Assembly (NCBI GenBank): GCA_001724265.1
Contig: MEDY01000119.1
Span: forward strand, 44,593-108,592
DNA: 64,000 nt
Reading direction: 5' to 3'
Source of the DNA: Rhizaria sp. SCN 62-66
Taxonomy: Eukaryota > Rhizaria, unplaced
The notes beneath the pieces are model-generated. The model was given only the letters and a program-made list of their open reading frames with translations. It had not been told where the DNA came from and ran no database searches. This document shows, piece by piece, positions 47,228 to 58,261 of this stretch (within the stretch, counting starts at the first letter, position 1; each line of letters begins with the position of its first letter). A program made the translations under genes and the position numbers.

Positions 47228-49165
47228 TTAGTTCTTGTTCTCGTTGGTGTTAAGCCACGAGCGCACCATGCGCGACCGCAGCGGCTCCCAGCTGTTTTGC
47301 ACCGCGCTCGCCGACCACTCGAAGTCTCGCGCCGCGGCCGTCTTCGCGGCCGCCGCGACCGTGGCCGCCGCCGCCTCTGCAGCGGCCGCGGAGACGGATA
47401 CATCAGGGGCCGCGGCTCTAGTCGCGGCGGTCGCGGCGGTGACAGCGGCGCACGTCGAGCTGCGGGGCGCCACGGCACAGGCACCCGCGCCGACGCCGTT
47501 GCCGCGCGGCCCGCTGGCGCCGTGTGCGCCCGCCTGGGCGTCAGGATCGCTCGCGCGGTCGAGCCCCCAGACGTCAAGCGCCGCGGCGGCAGCGGCCGCG
47601 GTGACCGAGCCCTGCGCCGCGGCGGCTGCTGCAGCGCGGCGGGTCCTGCCGCGGCCGCGCCCCGCGCTGCCGGCGCTCAGGTCGCTAGGGCTAGCAGCGG
47701 CGACGAACGCGATCAGCGAGTTGAACGGCCTGACGGGGACCACCGTACTGCCACCGTCACCGTCGTCTGCGCGGTGGCCGCGCGCGAGGGCCATGGCCAC
47801 GGTCGTCGCCGCGGTGGCCGCGTCGCGCGCCACGTGCGTCGCGGCGCCGTCCGAGAGCAGGTCGTGCAACGCCTTGATGCCGCAGTACTCGGTGCCCGGC
47901 TCGGTCGCCGCCGCGTCGTCGCGCGCGCCGTCCTCATCGGCGTCGGCGTCGTCCTTGCCGCTGCCGGGGCGGAACAGTGGGATGAGCACGACCGACCGCG
48001 CCCGGACTGGAGCAGAGGCCGAGCCAGCGCCAGCGCCGGCGGCGGCGCTGCGCGCGTTGGCGGCCGTGAGCGTGGGCCGGGGGCAGGACAGCGCGAGCAG
48101 CACCGCGGCCCGGAACTGCGCCACGTCCGCCGCCGCGAGCACCGCGCCGGGGGCCGGACACGGTGCGGCCGCGGCGGCCAGCTGCTCCGCCTGCGTGGCC
48201 ACCAGGCGGGCATCGCAGGCAACCATGGCGGCGGCGGCAGCGCTGCTGAAGCTGGAGCCGCGCGCGCCAGCGCCAGGCAGGGGCGCGAACGGGGGGATGA
48301 TGGTGATCACGGTTGCGGTGTCGACGGCGTCGCTCGCAGCGCTGTCGGTGGCGCCATCCAAGGGTAGGAAGGTGGTTAGACTCGAAGACAGCGCCGCGGC
48401 GGCGCCCAAGGGGGTGATACGGCGCGCGCGCTCCACAGACAGCGACTCGTAGCAAACATCTTTGCTGCTGCTGCCTGCACGGCTCGCTGAGGCCGGAAAC
48501 GCGGCGTACGAAACCGCGATGCTCGACGGCCCCGCGCCGCTGCCGGCCGCGATCGAGCTGGAGAAGGCTGAAGCCAGGCTGCCCGCGGCCGCCGCGGCCA
48601 GCGCCGCCAGCCCCCCCTGTCCCTGTCCCTGCTCTTCAGCGTCGTCAGTGTCGTCAGCAAAGTGGCTGTAAGCCGGGTTCGGCAGTGCCAACGCCTGCGA
48701 GGCCAGCCGGGCCAGCGCGGGGCAGCGCCGCGCCGCGTCGGTCGCAGCGCGGGCCTTGGCGCGCGCGTCACTGGGTCCCCGCTTGCTCTTGGCGGTGGTG
48801 CCGAAGTACTCGTTGTACTGTGCGTGCCAGGGAGATTGCGGGCAGAGCGGATGCAGCGAGGCGTAGGGGCAGACCACCGCGGGGGGCGCGATCAAGGGTG
48901 CGACGAACACAGCCGCGACGGCGACGATCACCGCGGCGACGAGAAAGCGAAAGCTGGAACGGGAGTCCTTCTGCTTGTCAGACGGAGGATTCAGCGACTT
49001 AGACTGAGCGCCAGAGACAACCCTCAAGCCGGCAACGTGGGGAGTGCGTGTTGCACTCACGCTGTCGCGGTGGCCACGACCCCTGTCGCTGTCATTGACA
49101 CGGGGCGTCAGCAGCGGCTGCGAGGAGCGGCTCCCGGTGCTCACCGAAGTGTGCTGGCGTGTCAT
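47228..49165 (-). CDS. Unrecognised type II single-pass membrane protein
   Basis: 645 residues, single exon, ATG 49165, TAA stop. A basic, Ser-rich N-terminal region (1-71) precedes one hydrophobic segment (residues 72-98, FRFLVAAVIVAVAAVFVAPLIAPP). The positive charges before it predict a cytoplasmic N-terminus and a C-terminal domain in a lumen or outside the cell. The C-terminal part contains CPYASLHPLCPQSPWHAQYNEYF soon after the membrane, two short hydrophobic strands (TVITIIPPFAPLP and SVVLIPLFRPG), EYCGIKALHDLLSDGAATHVARDAATAATTVAMAL, and FEWSASAVQNSWEPLRSRMVRSWL at the end. Ala-rich linkers lie between. I do not recognise the family. A luminal domain in the style of LAP1/torsin cofactors was considered without convincing motifs. 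The coding call rests on the long ATG-initiated frame and the sharp GC boundaries. Confidence 0.7.
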   Translation of the reverse strand: MTRQHTSVSTGSRSSQPLLTPRVNDSDRGRGHRDSVSATRTPHVAGLRVVSGAQSKSLNPPSDKQKDSRSSFRFLVAAVIVAVAAVFVAPLIAPPAVVCPYASLHPLCPQSPWHAQYNEYFGTTAKSKRGPSDARAKARAATDAARRCPALARLASQALALPNPAYSHFADDTDDAEEQGQGQGGLAALAAAAAGSLASAFSSSIAAGSGAGPSSIAVSYAAFPASASRAGSSSKDVCYESLSVERARRITPLGAAAALSSSLTTFLPLDGATDSAASDAVDTATVITIIPPFAPLPGAGARGSSFSSAAAAAMVACDARLVATQAEQLAAAAAPCPAPGAVLAAADVAQFRAAVLLALSCPRPTLTAANARSAAAGAGAGSASAPVRARSVVLIPLFRPGSGKDDADADEDGARDDAAATEPGTEYCGIKALHDLLSDGAATHVARDAATAATTVAMALARGHRADDGDGGSTVVPVRPFNSLIAFVAAASPSDLSAGSAGRGRGRTRRAAAAAAAQGSVTAAAAAAALDVWGLDRASDPDAQAGAHGASGPRGNGVGAGACAVAPRSSTCAAVTAATAATRAAAPDVSVSAAAAEAAAATVAAAAKTAAARDFEWSASAVQNSWEPLRSRMVRSWLNTNENKN

Positions 49166-49753
49166 CGTGAGGCTCGTCGGCGCGGAGACAAGCTATTCAA
49201 CGCAGGGGCTAAGACGGGCCGACCCGGGGACGGTATGCGAGGTGCCAGCGCGCGTGGAAAGGCCGGCGTCGGCGTGGGAAGGAGTGGGCGCTCTCGCTGA
49301 GCCAGCCGAAGCTATGGGGCCCGGCACAGCCTCGCGGTGGCCGCGATTATCGTGGCCGCGCTTCGGAGGCATGTGAGTCACAGAAGTATAGCAGTTTCTA
49401 TATAATCTGTAAGTTTCGTTGCGAGCTGGTTTGACTAAATGCCAGGAGAGACTGGATGAGTCTGGGTCGGGGTGAACGGCAGGAAGGATCAGGAAAAAGT
49501 CTATCTTTGCCGAAGGCAGGAGCTAAAAAAACGCATAGCGTCACATACACATCGTCAATTTCAATGTAAGAAAATGATACGTGGCAATCCATAATAATTT
49601 GTGATCAAGTTATTTTTGCAGTTCGTAAATCTCACGATTTCCCCTTTTAAATCTCTTCTTCTACCTCGTTCCCACGCCGCAGCCCTCGCGTCACCCTCTT
49701 AACCTGCCACTTCCTGTCCTCACCTATCGTGCCGCCTTCGGCCACTGTCAACG
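49166..49753. other. Divergent promoter region, membrane protein (-) / seven-helix protein (+)
   Basis: GC-rich for about 200 bp upstream of the minus-strand ATG, then AT-rich (49380-49640), then pyrimidine-rich up to the plus-strand ATG. No ORF or recognised element. Confidence 0.45.
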
Positions 49754-52700
49754 ATGGAACCCCCTGCCCCCGAGGGCGATGCTGCTGCTGACGGCTTCAT
49801 TCCGTTCCGCGCGTATCACCTGGTGACGGACTGCGAGCAACTGGTGACGGCCCCAGGCCACCCGATGGGCTCGCTCCGCAACGCCTACCCGTCCACGCTC
49901 GCCTGGCCCCACATGCGCGTGCTGCGCGTGCTTGCCGCCCTATCAGGCGCACTCGATCTTCACGAGTTGCCGCTCACACAAGCTGAGGCCGAGATTGCCG
50001 ATGCCAGCGTTGAAGACGCTGAGGCCGTTGCCCAGGTACGCTATCTTCTGACTTAGACTTTGGATTGCAAAGCAGATATCATACCTCCACCAATACGTTA
50101 CCATATCAAGACAGATCATCCATATTTATCACAATTTCTTTATTTTATACTGCATTTCAATCTACCATCCTCACGATACTGTATCTTGCGTCGCTGTCCT
50201 GCTCAAACTATTCCCAGGAGATTCTCCGCCTCGAGGTCGAGACCAAGCAGGACGACCAGGTCCTCGGCCTCTACACGGGCGCCGTCGACGCCAATGACAT
50301 CTGCGCCGACAGCAACGAATGCAACGGCGGCCGCGCCCTTCTCCCGCCCGCGCTGCGCAGCGCCATGCTCGCGCGCGCCAAGGGCGGCCCGCTCGGCGTG
50401 GGCCACGCTGGCGACGGCTCCAACGCCGCCCCTGCTGCTGCTGCGACGACAGTGCCGAGCGTGACCGTGGGCGGCTCGCTCGACGACGAGCGCATCGAGA
50501 ACCTTGCCCTCGCCCTCAACATCAACGGCTCTGACGCGAGCACGAGCGCCGACGCCGGCGCCACGATCGCCAGCGCCAGCGCCACCGGCGTCGTCGGCTG
50601 CGGCTCTCTGCTCGCCTCCCCCGTCACGCCCCTCTCCCCGGAGCTCCGGGCCAGCGCCCAGGCCGCTGGCGCTGCGGCCGCGGGCGCCTCCGACGCCCGC
50701 AGCAGCAGCAGCATCAGCAGCGTGGTCTCGGTGCCCGGCGACGTGCTCTTCTCGCCCCAGTCGCCCGGCGCGGGCGCGGACGCGGGCGCGGACGCCGTCG
50801 TTGCGGTCTCCGGCGACAGCCGCAACCACCACGGCGGCGGGGGCGACAGCGACTTTGCGTTCTCGCCCCCGAACCAGCGCCAGACGGCCTTCAAGCCGCA
50901 ACAGCCGCAGCCGCAGCCGCAGCCGGCGGGCAGCGCCGCCCGCAGCAAGGGCGGTAAACCCACTGCCTCTGCTTCCGCGTCTGCGTCTGCCTCTGCGGCT
51001 GCGGCTGCAGCTGCAGCTGCCGGTGCGACGAATGGCGGCGCGAGCGCCAGCGGCGTGCGGTGCGCGCCGTCGGTGATGGTGCCATGCAACACGGACGGGC
51101 TGAGCGACGGCGACCTCGAGTCACTGCACAGCTCTGACTCGGAGGCGCTGTCCTCGTCCTCCGAGGACGACGACGACAACGGCGCCAACATTACAGGCGT
51201 CAACAACACGAACAACAGCAACGCGCCGAAGAGCAAGAGCAAGAGCAAGAGTAAGCGGAAGGGCAAGAAGTTCCAGTCCCGCCCTGACGGCGACGACTCG
51301 GACTCTGACACGACCGAGGACGACGAGGACGACTTTAACGCCAACGCCGGCGGCGGCAGCGGCTTCCCGTTCGGGCTCACGCTGCACACGAGCAACGCGA
51401 GCAGCGGCGCTGCCCACCGCGTGGGCCCCGGCGGCGCCAGAACGCCCGCGCTCGGCCTCGTGGGGCCCGCTGGCCTGGCCACGCCCGTCGCCATGGCCGA
51501 CACCAACGCGACCTTCTACGGCGCCTCGGCCTCCGCGCCGCCCACGCCGCTGGCGCCCGCGCACGAGGCGGGCAGCGCGAGCACCTGCGATACCAGCAGC
51601 TCCGCGGCCCAGATGGGCGCGCTCATCATCACCGCGGCCAACGCCGACTCCAACGGCAGCGGCAGCAACAACAACAATAACAATCAGCAACAGCAGTGTG
51701 GCGTCGGCGGCACCGGGGACGTGGCGGTGCCGTCGCGCCCGTCCGTGTCGCTGCAGCCGCGGCCGAACTCGCGTCTGACGGCCGTCTCGGCCTCGGTCTC
51801 GCCGCACATGCGCCGCCTCTCGCGCTCGCTCCTGCCCCCCGCGCTCGACAGCAACAACAACAGCAGCAGTAGCACAGGCGCGTACACGGTGGACGGCGAC
51901 TATTTCCCGAGCACCATCACCAACAGCGCCAGCAGCAACAACCTCGCCAACAACAGTCTGGCACTGGGCCTCGGCCTCGGCCCCGGCTTCACGCCGCGCG
52001 CGCGTGACCCCGTCTCGGCGTCGGCAGCGGCCACGCGCGCGCGCATGGCCGGCTCCGTCATGTCCGGGCTGTCGACGCGCGACGAGCTACGCCGCCTTGC
52101 GCTCCCGCCCTCGCCCTTTCCGCGCACCTTCGCCGGCTCGCTCTCGCCCGCGCCCGCGCCCGCGGCGTCCAGCGCCGGCGCCAGCGCGGCCGCAAACCGG
52201 GCGGGCGGCTCGCTGCTGTCGCCTGCGGCTTCCGCGCACAGCCACTCGGCCACGCCGCCCGACGCCCCCGCCGGCAACGCCGCCATGACCGCGGCCTCGA
52301 TCGGCGCCAGCATGGCGAGCGCGCTGGGCAGCGGCGTGCTGCGGCTGGGCACGCCCGCGGCCGATGTGCGCGGCGCGGACCATTTCGGGCTCGCGCTGAG
52401 CGTGCCGCTGGCGCGCAAGGGCACGCCGATGCCCTTCAACCCGCGGCCCGTGGACTACACCCCGCTGCCGCACCGGCACGACTACCTGGGCCGCCACCTC
52501 ACGCCGGCGCCCACACCCACGCCTGCGCTCTCGCCCGCGCCCGGGGCGGCGGCGCACACCGCGGCCGGCGCCCGCGCCGGCGCCAACGCCGGCGACTACT
52601 CCGCCAGCGCCAGCGCCAGTGCGAGCGCGACGCCCGTGGCGCACGTGTTCGGCGCGCTCAACAGCGCAAGCAACTACAGCGGTTACGTGGTCACGGGCAC

Positions 52701-55700
52701 CACGCCGCTGCCGCTGGCACTGTCCGCCGCGGGCGGGCCGGCTGCCGGCGGGGTGGCGTCGCCGTTCGCGGGCGCGAGCCCCGCAGCGTCGGTGCGATCG
52801 CTGTCGGCCGTGCCGCGCCTGCCCGCGAACGCGCCCGGCATCTCGCCGCTGCCACCCCCCACCCCTGCGGCGGCGACTGGTGACACGCCGGGGTCCGCCA
52901 CGCGCGCTCTCGCGCTCGCCACAGGCGCACCCAGCGACGACGAGAACGGGCTGCCGCCCCTGTCGGCCATTGCCACCTCCCACGCAGGCGGCAGCGCGAG
53001 TGCTAGCGAGTGGGGCGCGATGCTGCCGCCTTTCTCGCCCGAGTCGTCGGCCGCGGCCACCGTCGCTGCGCTGCCGCTGACGCAGCCGCTGCACGACGGT
53101 GCCGCTGAGGGCGCGGCCGCGCAGGACGCCGCGGGCCAGGGCAAGCCGCAGCACCACCTGCACCACCGCGGCGCGGGCGCGGGCGACCTCCGCGGCAGTC
53201 TCGGCGGCGCCGCGCTGCTGGGAAGCATTCAGGTGCGTTAATTTCGAACAAAAACAATACTTTAATCCTTCACATTTGTTAAAATGTCGTTTTATCTTAT
53301 CTTTATCTTTTTTTCTGATGATCTCATTCATGCTGTACTTTTATGCTTGCTCGCTCTTTGTTTCCCTCGATAGGAAGAGGACTCTGGTATCTTCGGCGAG
53401 ACATACCAAGGCTCTAACTCCAACAACGCCCATGTTGGCAACAACATGTTGACGCTGTCCACCAACTTCGTCTCGGGCTCTATGCTCACACCCGGCGGCA
53501 ACGCCGGCAGCAGCGATGCCAACGATTACTCGGACGCTGCCGACGCGAAGCCCCTGACCCTGTTCGCGTTCATCCGCAAGTACTCGCGCTTCTACCTCAA
53601 GTACTTGTACCGGCTGGCCTTCTGCCTGGCCGTGCTGGTCCACACGCTCATCGAGCTGCACATCGCGTCCTTCACACCGCACGCGCTCTTCCTCTCGCTC
53701 GCCGCCGTGCTGTCCTTTGTCGCCGCGGCGGGCGCGCTCTACGTCGGCGCCGAGGTCGCCAGCGACCGCGTCATCCCCACCGTGCTGGCCGCCACGCTCG
53801 CCAACGCCGCGGGCCCCGTCGAGCGCCAGATCATGGTCACGCGCGCGCGCGCCGGACTCGCTAAGGCGATCGTGGTGGCCATCTTGCTGGGGCTCTGGGG
53901 CATCACCTCGGACTGGTACCACGGCAACGACATGCTCGCTTCGGCCTACGCCGCCGCCGCCGCCGCCGCGGCCACGCGCAGTCGGCACAGCCACAGCCTC
54001 GCGCTGGCCCGCGCCGGCTTCGCAGGCGGCTCCGCGGGCGCGGACGGCGACGACGCCGCCTTTGCGGACGACGCGGACGTCGACAATGACGTGGTGCTGG
54101 TGATGCCGCACGATATGCGGCCCGACGCGTACGCCTCCGTGGCGCTCTCCACGGCCGCGCGCGCGGCCGCCGCGGTCGGCAAGGCCGGCTCAGCCGCGGG
54201 CGATGCGGGCGCAGTCGTCGGCCGCTCGATCGGCGCCACGACCAAGGGCGCGCAGCTCATTGGACAGAAGGTGTTCACCATGGGCGCGACCGCCGCCGAT
54301 GCTGCCGACGCGAGTGGTCCGGCTGCCCCTGTCGCGACTGCTGCCGTGGTAGGAGCTTCCGAGATCGAGGTTGAAACCGTTCTTGACAACAGTGGCGATG
54401 CGAGTGACGTCACCGCTAAGGTTCAGAGCCTGAAGAAGGCCAAGACTGCCGCTAACGCTGACATTGCCACTGGCGATAACAACACCAACAGCAGCGTTGT
54501 GACCGTTAAACTGATGCCTGTTACCGAGCAGCTCTCCGACTCGATCGTGAGCTCTCTCGCCCACACCGACTCTCACGTCATCGGTCCCATCGTTGACGCT
54601 AACGCGAACGCCACTAATGCCGTCGCCAATGCTCCTAGCGCGGTCGATGACGGCAATAAGGCGCTCACGTCTTCGTACGAGCTTGCCAGCGCGCTGCTCA
54701 ACATCCTTCACGTCTCCGAGGCCATCACCAACGGCGACGCCGTTGCTGACAACAGCGTTACGCCCACGGAGACTGCGCCCGTGAAGCACAACGGAGATGC
54801 TGCCGGTTCGAAGCACAACAAGGGCGCCGCTGCGACCGCTGCTGCCGACTCTGGCGCTGACGACGCGGAGAACAGTGCCGGCGATGGCGAGGGCGACGCC
54901 GAAGACAGCGACGCGACCGTGGGCCGCCACGCGTACCTGCGCAAGCCGCCCGCGGTGGCCGTGGCCAACGGCAAGGCGGCGCCGTGCACACTGCCCACGG
55001 CGACACGCCCCGGCTACTGCCCCGTGCCCGCGCGCGAGCCCGTGCCTGCGCTGCGCACGGTCATGGGCAGCCTGCTGGGCCCCGACATCCACACGCCCAC
55101 GACCAAGAGCGGCCGCCGCAAGGCCGCGCGCGCCGCCGCCGCTGTCGCCGCCGCGCGCCGCGCCCAGTCCCTCGTGGCGGCCGCGCGCGCATCTGCGGCC
55201 GCGGACGACGCTGAGACCGAGATCGAGGCCGAACCCGTCGTAGTCAACCCCGCGGCGGCCGCGGCGGCCGCGGTGGCGTCCGGCGGCGTGGGCCGGCCCG
55301 AGCCGCCGCTGCCGCTGTACCACCGGTTCAACCTGGAGGACGACGGCGCGGTTGAGGCCGTGACCGAAGCCGAACTCCAGTTCTCCGGCGTTGGCGCGCA
55401 CGTGTCGCCCTGGCTGATCCGGCTGTGGCAACTCACGTCGCTGCCGCTGCACCTCCTGCTCACATCTGGCGTGGCTCTCTATGTGTGCTACGTCTTCGCG
55501 CTCAAGGTTCGCATGCGCAGCGCGAACCGCGTGATCTCGGCCGAGCTGTGCGCGCCGGAGCACACTAAGGCGCGCGTCATCGACCTCGAGGTGCTTGTGT
55601 GGGACCTCACGGCGCGGCTGAACCCGTACATGGCCGTGATCCTGCTCGCGGTCATGATGAAGTTCGTGTCGCTAACGTTCTACATCGTCGCCAGCGACCC

Positions 55701-56046
55701 CGAGTCGCGCTACGTGTCGCGCGTGTGGGAGAAGGCATACTTCCTCTTCGGCGTTGCGGTGCAGCCGCCCGTGCTGCTGCTGCTGGTCATCTTCGCGCTG
55801 GGCGGGCTCAATAGCGAGTGCGACTTCCTGCGTAAGATCATCGCGCGCGGCTTCATCCAGCAGACCGGACTGGAGAAGGGCTCCGCGCGCCAGGCCGCCG
55901 CGCTCATGGAGTTCACCAAGAAGGCGGAGATCTCACCCACGCTGCTCGGTATGCACGTCAGCTCGCTTACCGCGCTCACCACGCTCGCATCCGGCGTCGC
56001 TTTCTACCTCACCATGCTCAAGTACAAGTACCGCCAGTTCATCTAA
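49754..56046 (+). CDS. Seven-transmembrane protein, gustatory-receptor-like candidate, three exons
   Basis: Exons 49754-50035, 50218-53232, 53374-56046; TAA stop; 1,989 residues. Residues 1 to about 1170 are mostly low-complexity (Ser/Asn/Ala/Gly/Pro with an Asp/Glu-Lys patch) and presumably cytoplasmic. Seven hydrophobic helices follow at about 1177-1199, 1204-1228, 1263-1284, 1788-1813, 1850-1873, 1888-1913 and 1957-1984. A variable loop of about 500 residues separates helices 3 and 4. The last helix, AEISPTLLGMHVSSLTALTTLASGVAFYLTMLKYKYRQF, resembles the C-terminal helix of insect gustatory receptors and protist/plant GR-like proteins (TY-hydrophobic-QF signature), which are also seven-helix proteins with a cytoplasmic N-terminus. 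That assignment is inference; a novel membrane family is the alternative. Both introns are phase 0. Confidence 0.75.
50036..50217 (+). other. Seven-helix gene intron 1
   Basis: Donor GTACGC after GTT-GCC-CAG, acceptor TATTCCCAG, 182 nt, phase 0, AT-rich. An in-frame stop early in the intron requires splicing. Confidence 0.85.
53233..53373 (+). other. Seven-helix gene intron 2
   Basis: Donor GTGCGT after AGC-ATT-CAG, acceptor CCCTCGATAG, 141 nt, phase 0, T-rich. Retention would give a TAA directly after the donor. Confidence 0.85.
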
Positions 56047-56653
56047 GCTTTACATCTGCGAAATCCGAGATTCGGTTTCTTTTTGTTCGTATTGTTAATT
56101 TAAGTGTTATTTCTCTTCTTATAGCAACAGATTTGTTTGATTTATCTCATTATTTCTTCATGAATTAGTACGTACACCTACTTGTACAATACAACGACGA
56201 TTTCAGCACGTCAATTTCAGTGATAGAAACGATTGAATGAGTTTGTGATGCCAAATTATCGTACTTCTTTCCGTTGGCAAAGCGTGTTTGTACCATCACT
56301 TGGAAGCAGTTCCATACGAAATCAACAGCAATCATTTTGGTAGAACATTGTTAAAAATACGCGTGACAGTCCATGCTGTGGAGCGAATCAGAGACATACG
56401 AACGAAGTGATGGCTTTGGGACGATCTCTATTCTATTATGTGCATGTACTTGTACGTATTCGAACACAATGACGATTTCATAATACGGAGTGTAAGTATG
56501 CCAATGTACGGAGCAATAAGGACAGTTTTAATATCTAATCAAATTATTTATTACGTACTTCTTTCTTGGTATGTATCTCTGCTATGTAACGAACTTTTCA
56601 TTCCCAATTATGCGACAGTTGTCGTCAGCATGTTGTGATGCATAGTTGCAAAC
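56047..56653. other. Convergent intergenic region, seven-helix gene (+) / Iwr1-like (-)
   Basis: AT-rich with no credible ORF. A diverged direct duplication links about 56170-56212 and 56445-56485 (shared TACTTGTAC and ACGATTTCA blocks). No hairpin comparable to the one at 47129 was seen. Confidence 0.5.
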
Positions 56654-58226
56654 TTAAAAGCGACGCACCCCGCCACCGCGCATGACCTGCGTGAACGCGT
56701 TGCTGCCGCCATACACATCGTCGTCGTCGTCGCCGTCGTCGTAGTAGTCATTGCTGTTAACGCCAAACTCACCGCCCATGAATGTCCGAGCCTGCTGCGG
56801 TTGCTGCTGCTGCAGCTGCTGTTGTTGCTGCTGCACAAAGAGCGCACCACCAGGTCCGCCCAGCAGCCCGCCCAGATACACGCTGCGGCCGCCACCAGAG
56901 CTACTTCCGCTGTTATCATGTGCAGCCGCAGCTGCCTCTTCGTCGAAGGCTTCACTCGGTCTAGTCATCCCGCCGTCGCCGTCGTTGTCATGATCGCCCC
57001 ACGCGTGGCCGCCGCCGCCCCACTGTGCGCGCGCCTCGGCCGCGCTCATCACGTGCGCCTGCTGCCCCTCGACCCCGTCCGCGCCAGCCGTCACGAAATT
57101 AAGCCGCGCGCTCCCGCGCTCGCGGCGCTGGCGCTCCTCCTCCAGGCTGCGCAGCGTCTCCGCGGCGCGCGCGCGCACGTACGCGCGCTGCTGCGCGGCG
57201 GCCGCAGCGCCGCGACGGGACGCCGCCTGCTCACGTTCAGCTGCGGTGGCCAAAGCGCCGTTAGCGGCTGCGCCAAAGTGTGCGCGGTCGCTCGGAGCCA
57301 GCTCCATCCGCCCCGCATTGCGACGAGACTGAGTCTTCTGACTGCCGTTAGCCCCCGCGCCGAGTCGCGAGCCCGCCAGCGCGGCCGTGATGCCGAGCGT
57401 GCTCCGGAGGAGCTCGTCCTGCGCCCGTGCATCGGCCTCGGCGGCGGTCGCGGCCTTGGCGGCGGCGCAGGCTTGCGCGCGCGCACGCGCCTGGGCCTTG
57501 CGCGAACTCTTGCTGCCACTCGCCTCACTGCCGTCTTCGTCATCGTCCTCGTCCTCGTCCTCGTCGTCGACGCCGTCGCGGTCCTCGTCCTCGTCGACCT
57601 CGCTGCCGTCGCCCATACCCGTCTGCTCGCTGTGGTGGCCGCGCAGCCGCGGCAGCGGGTCTGTGCGGCCGTAGCCCAGCACGGCGGGGTGCCGGCTGTC
57701 GTCGTCACAGTCGTCGTCGTCCGTCGCGTCGCGGTAGCCCCGCACGTCGTCGTCGTCACTGTCATAGTCGTCATCGCTGTCGGCAAAGCCACTGCCGCGG
57801 CTCTTGCCCCGGCCGCTCGGACGGCCGCCATCGTCGTCGTCGTCGCCGTTGTCGCCGTCGTACTCCTCATCCGGGTAGTCGATGTCGCTGTCGTCCGTGT
57901 CAAACCCCGCCGCCAGCGCGCCGCCGCGGCGGCCCCATTCGTCCTCGTCTTCGCTCCCGCTTCCGCCGTCCCCCGCGGCACCGCCACGGCTCGCACGGCC
58001 GCGGCCGGGACCGCGGGCGTCGTCGCCGCGGCGCCGGGAGCCGCGCGCGTCGGCCGTGGAGTCGAAAACGAGCTCCTGCTCCTGCAGCAGCTCCCACACG
58101 TCGAACTCGTCGAAGTCGTCCGTCAGCAGCTCGCTCAGACTCACCGTCGCGCCGTCCAGCGCACCCAACTCGTCACCGCTCGGCGCGACGCCCCCGCCGC
58201 TGCCACGGCCGCTACTGCTACTGCTG

Positions 58227-58261
<35 letters not shown>

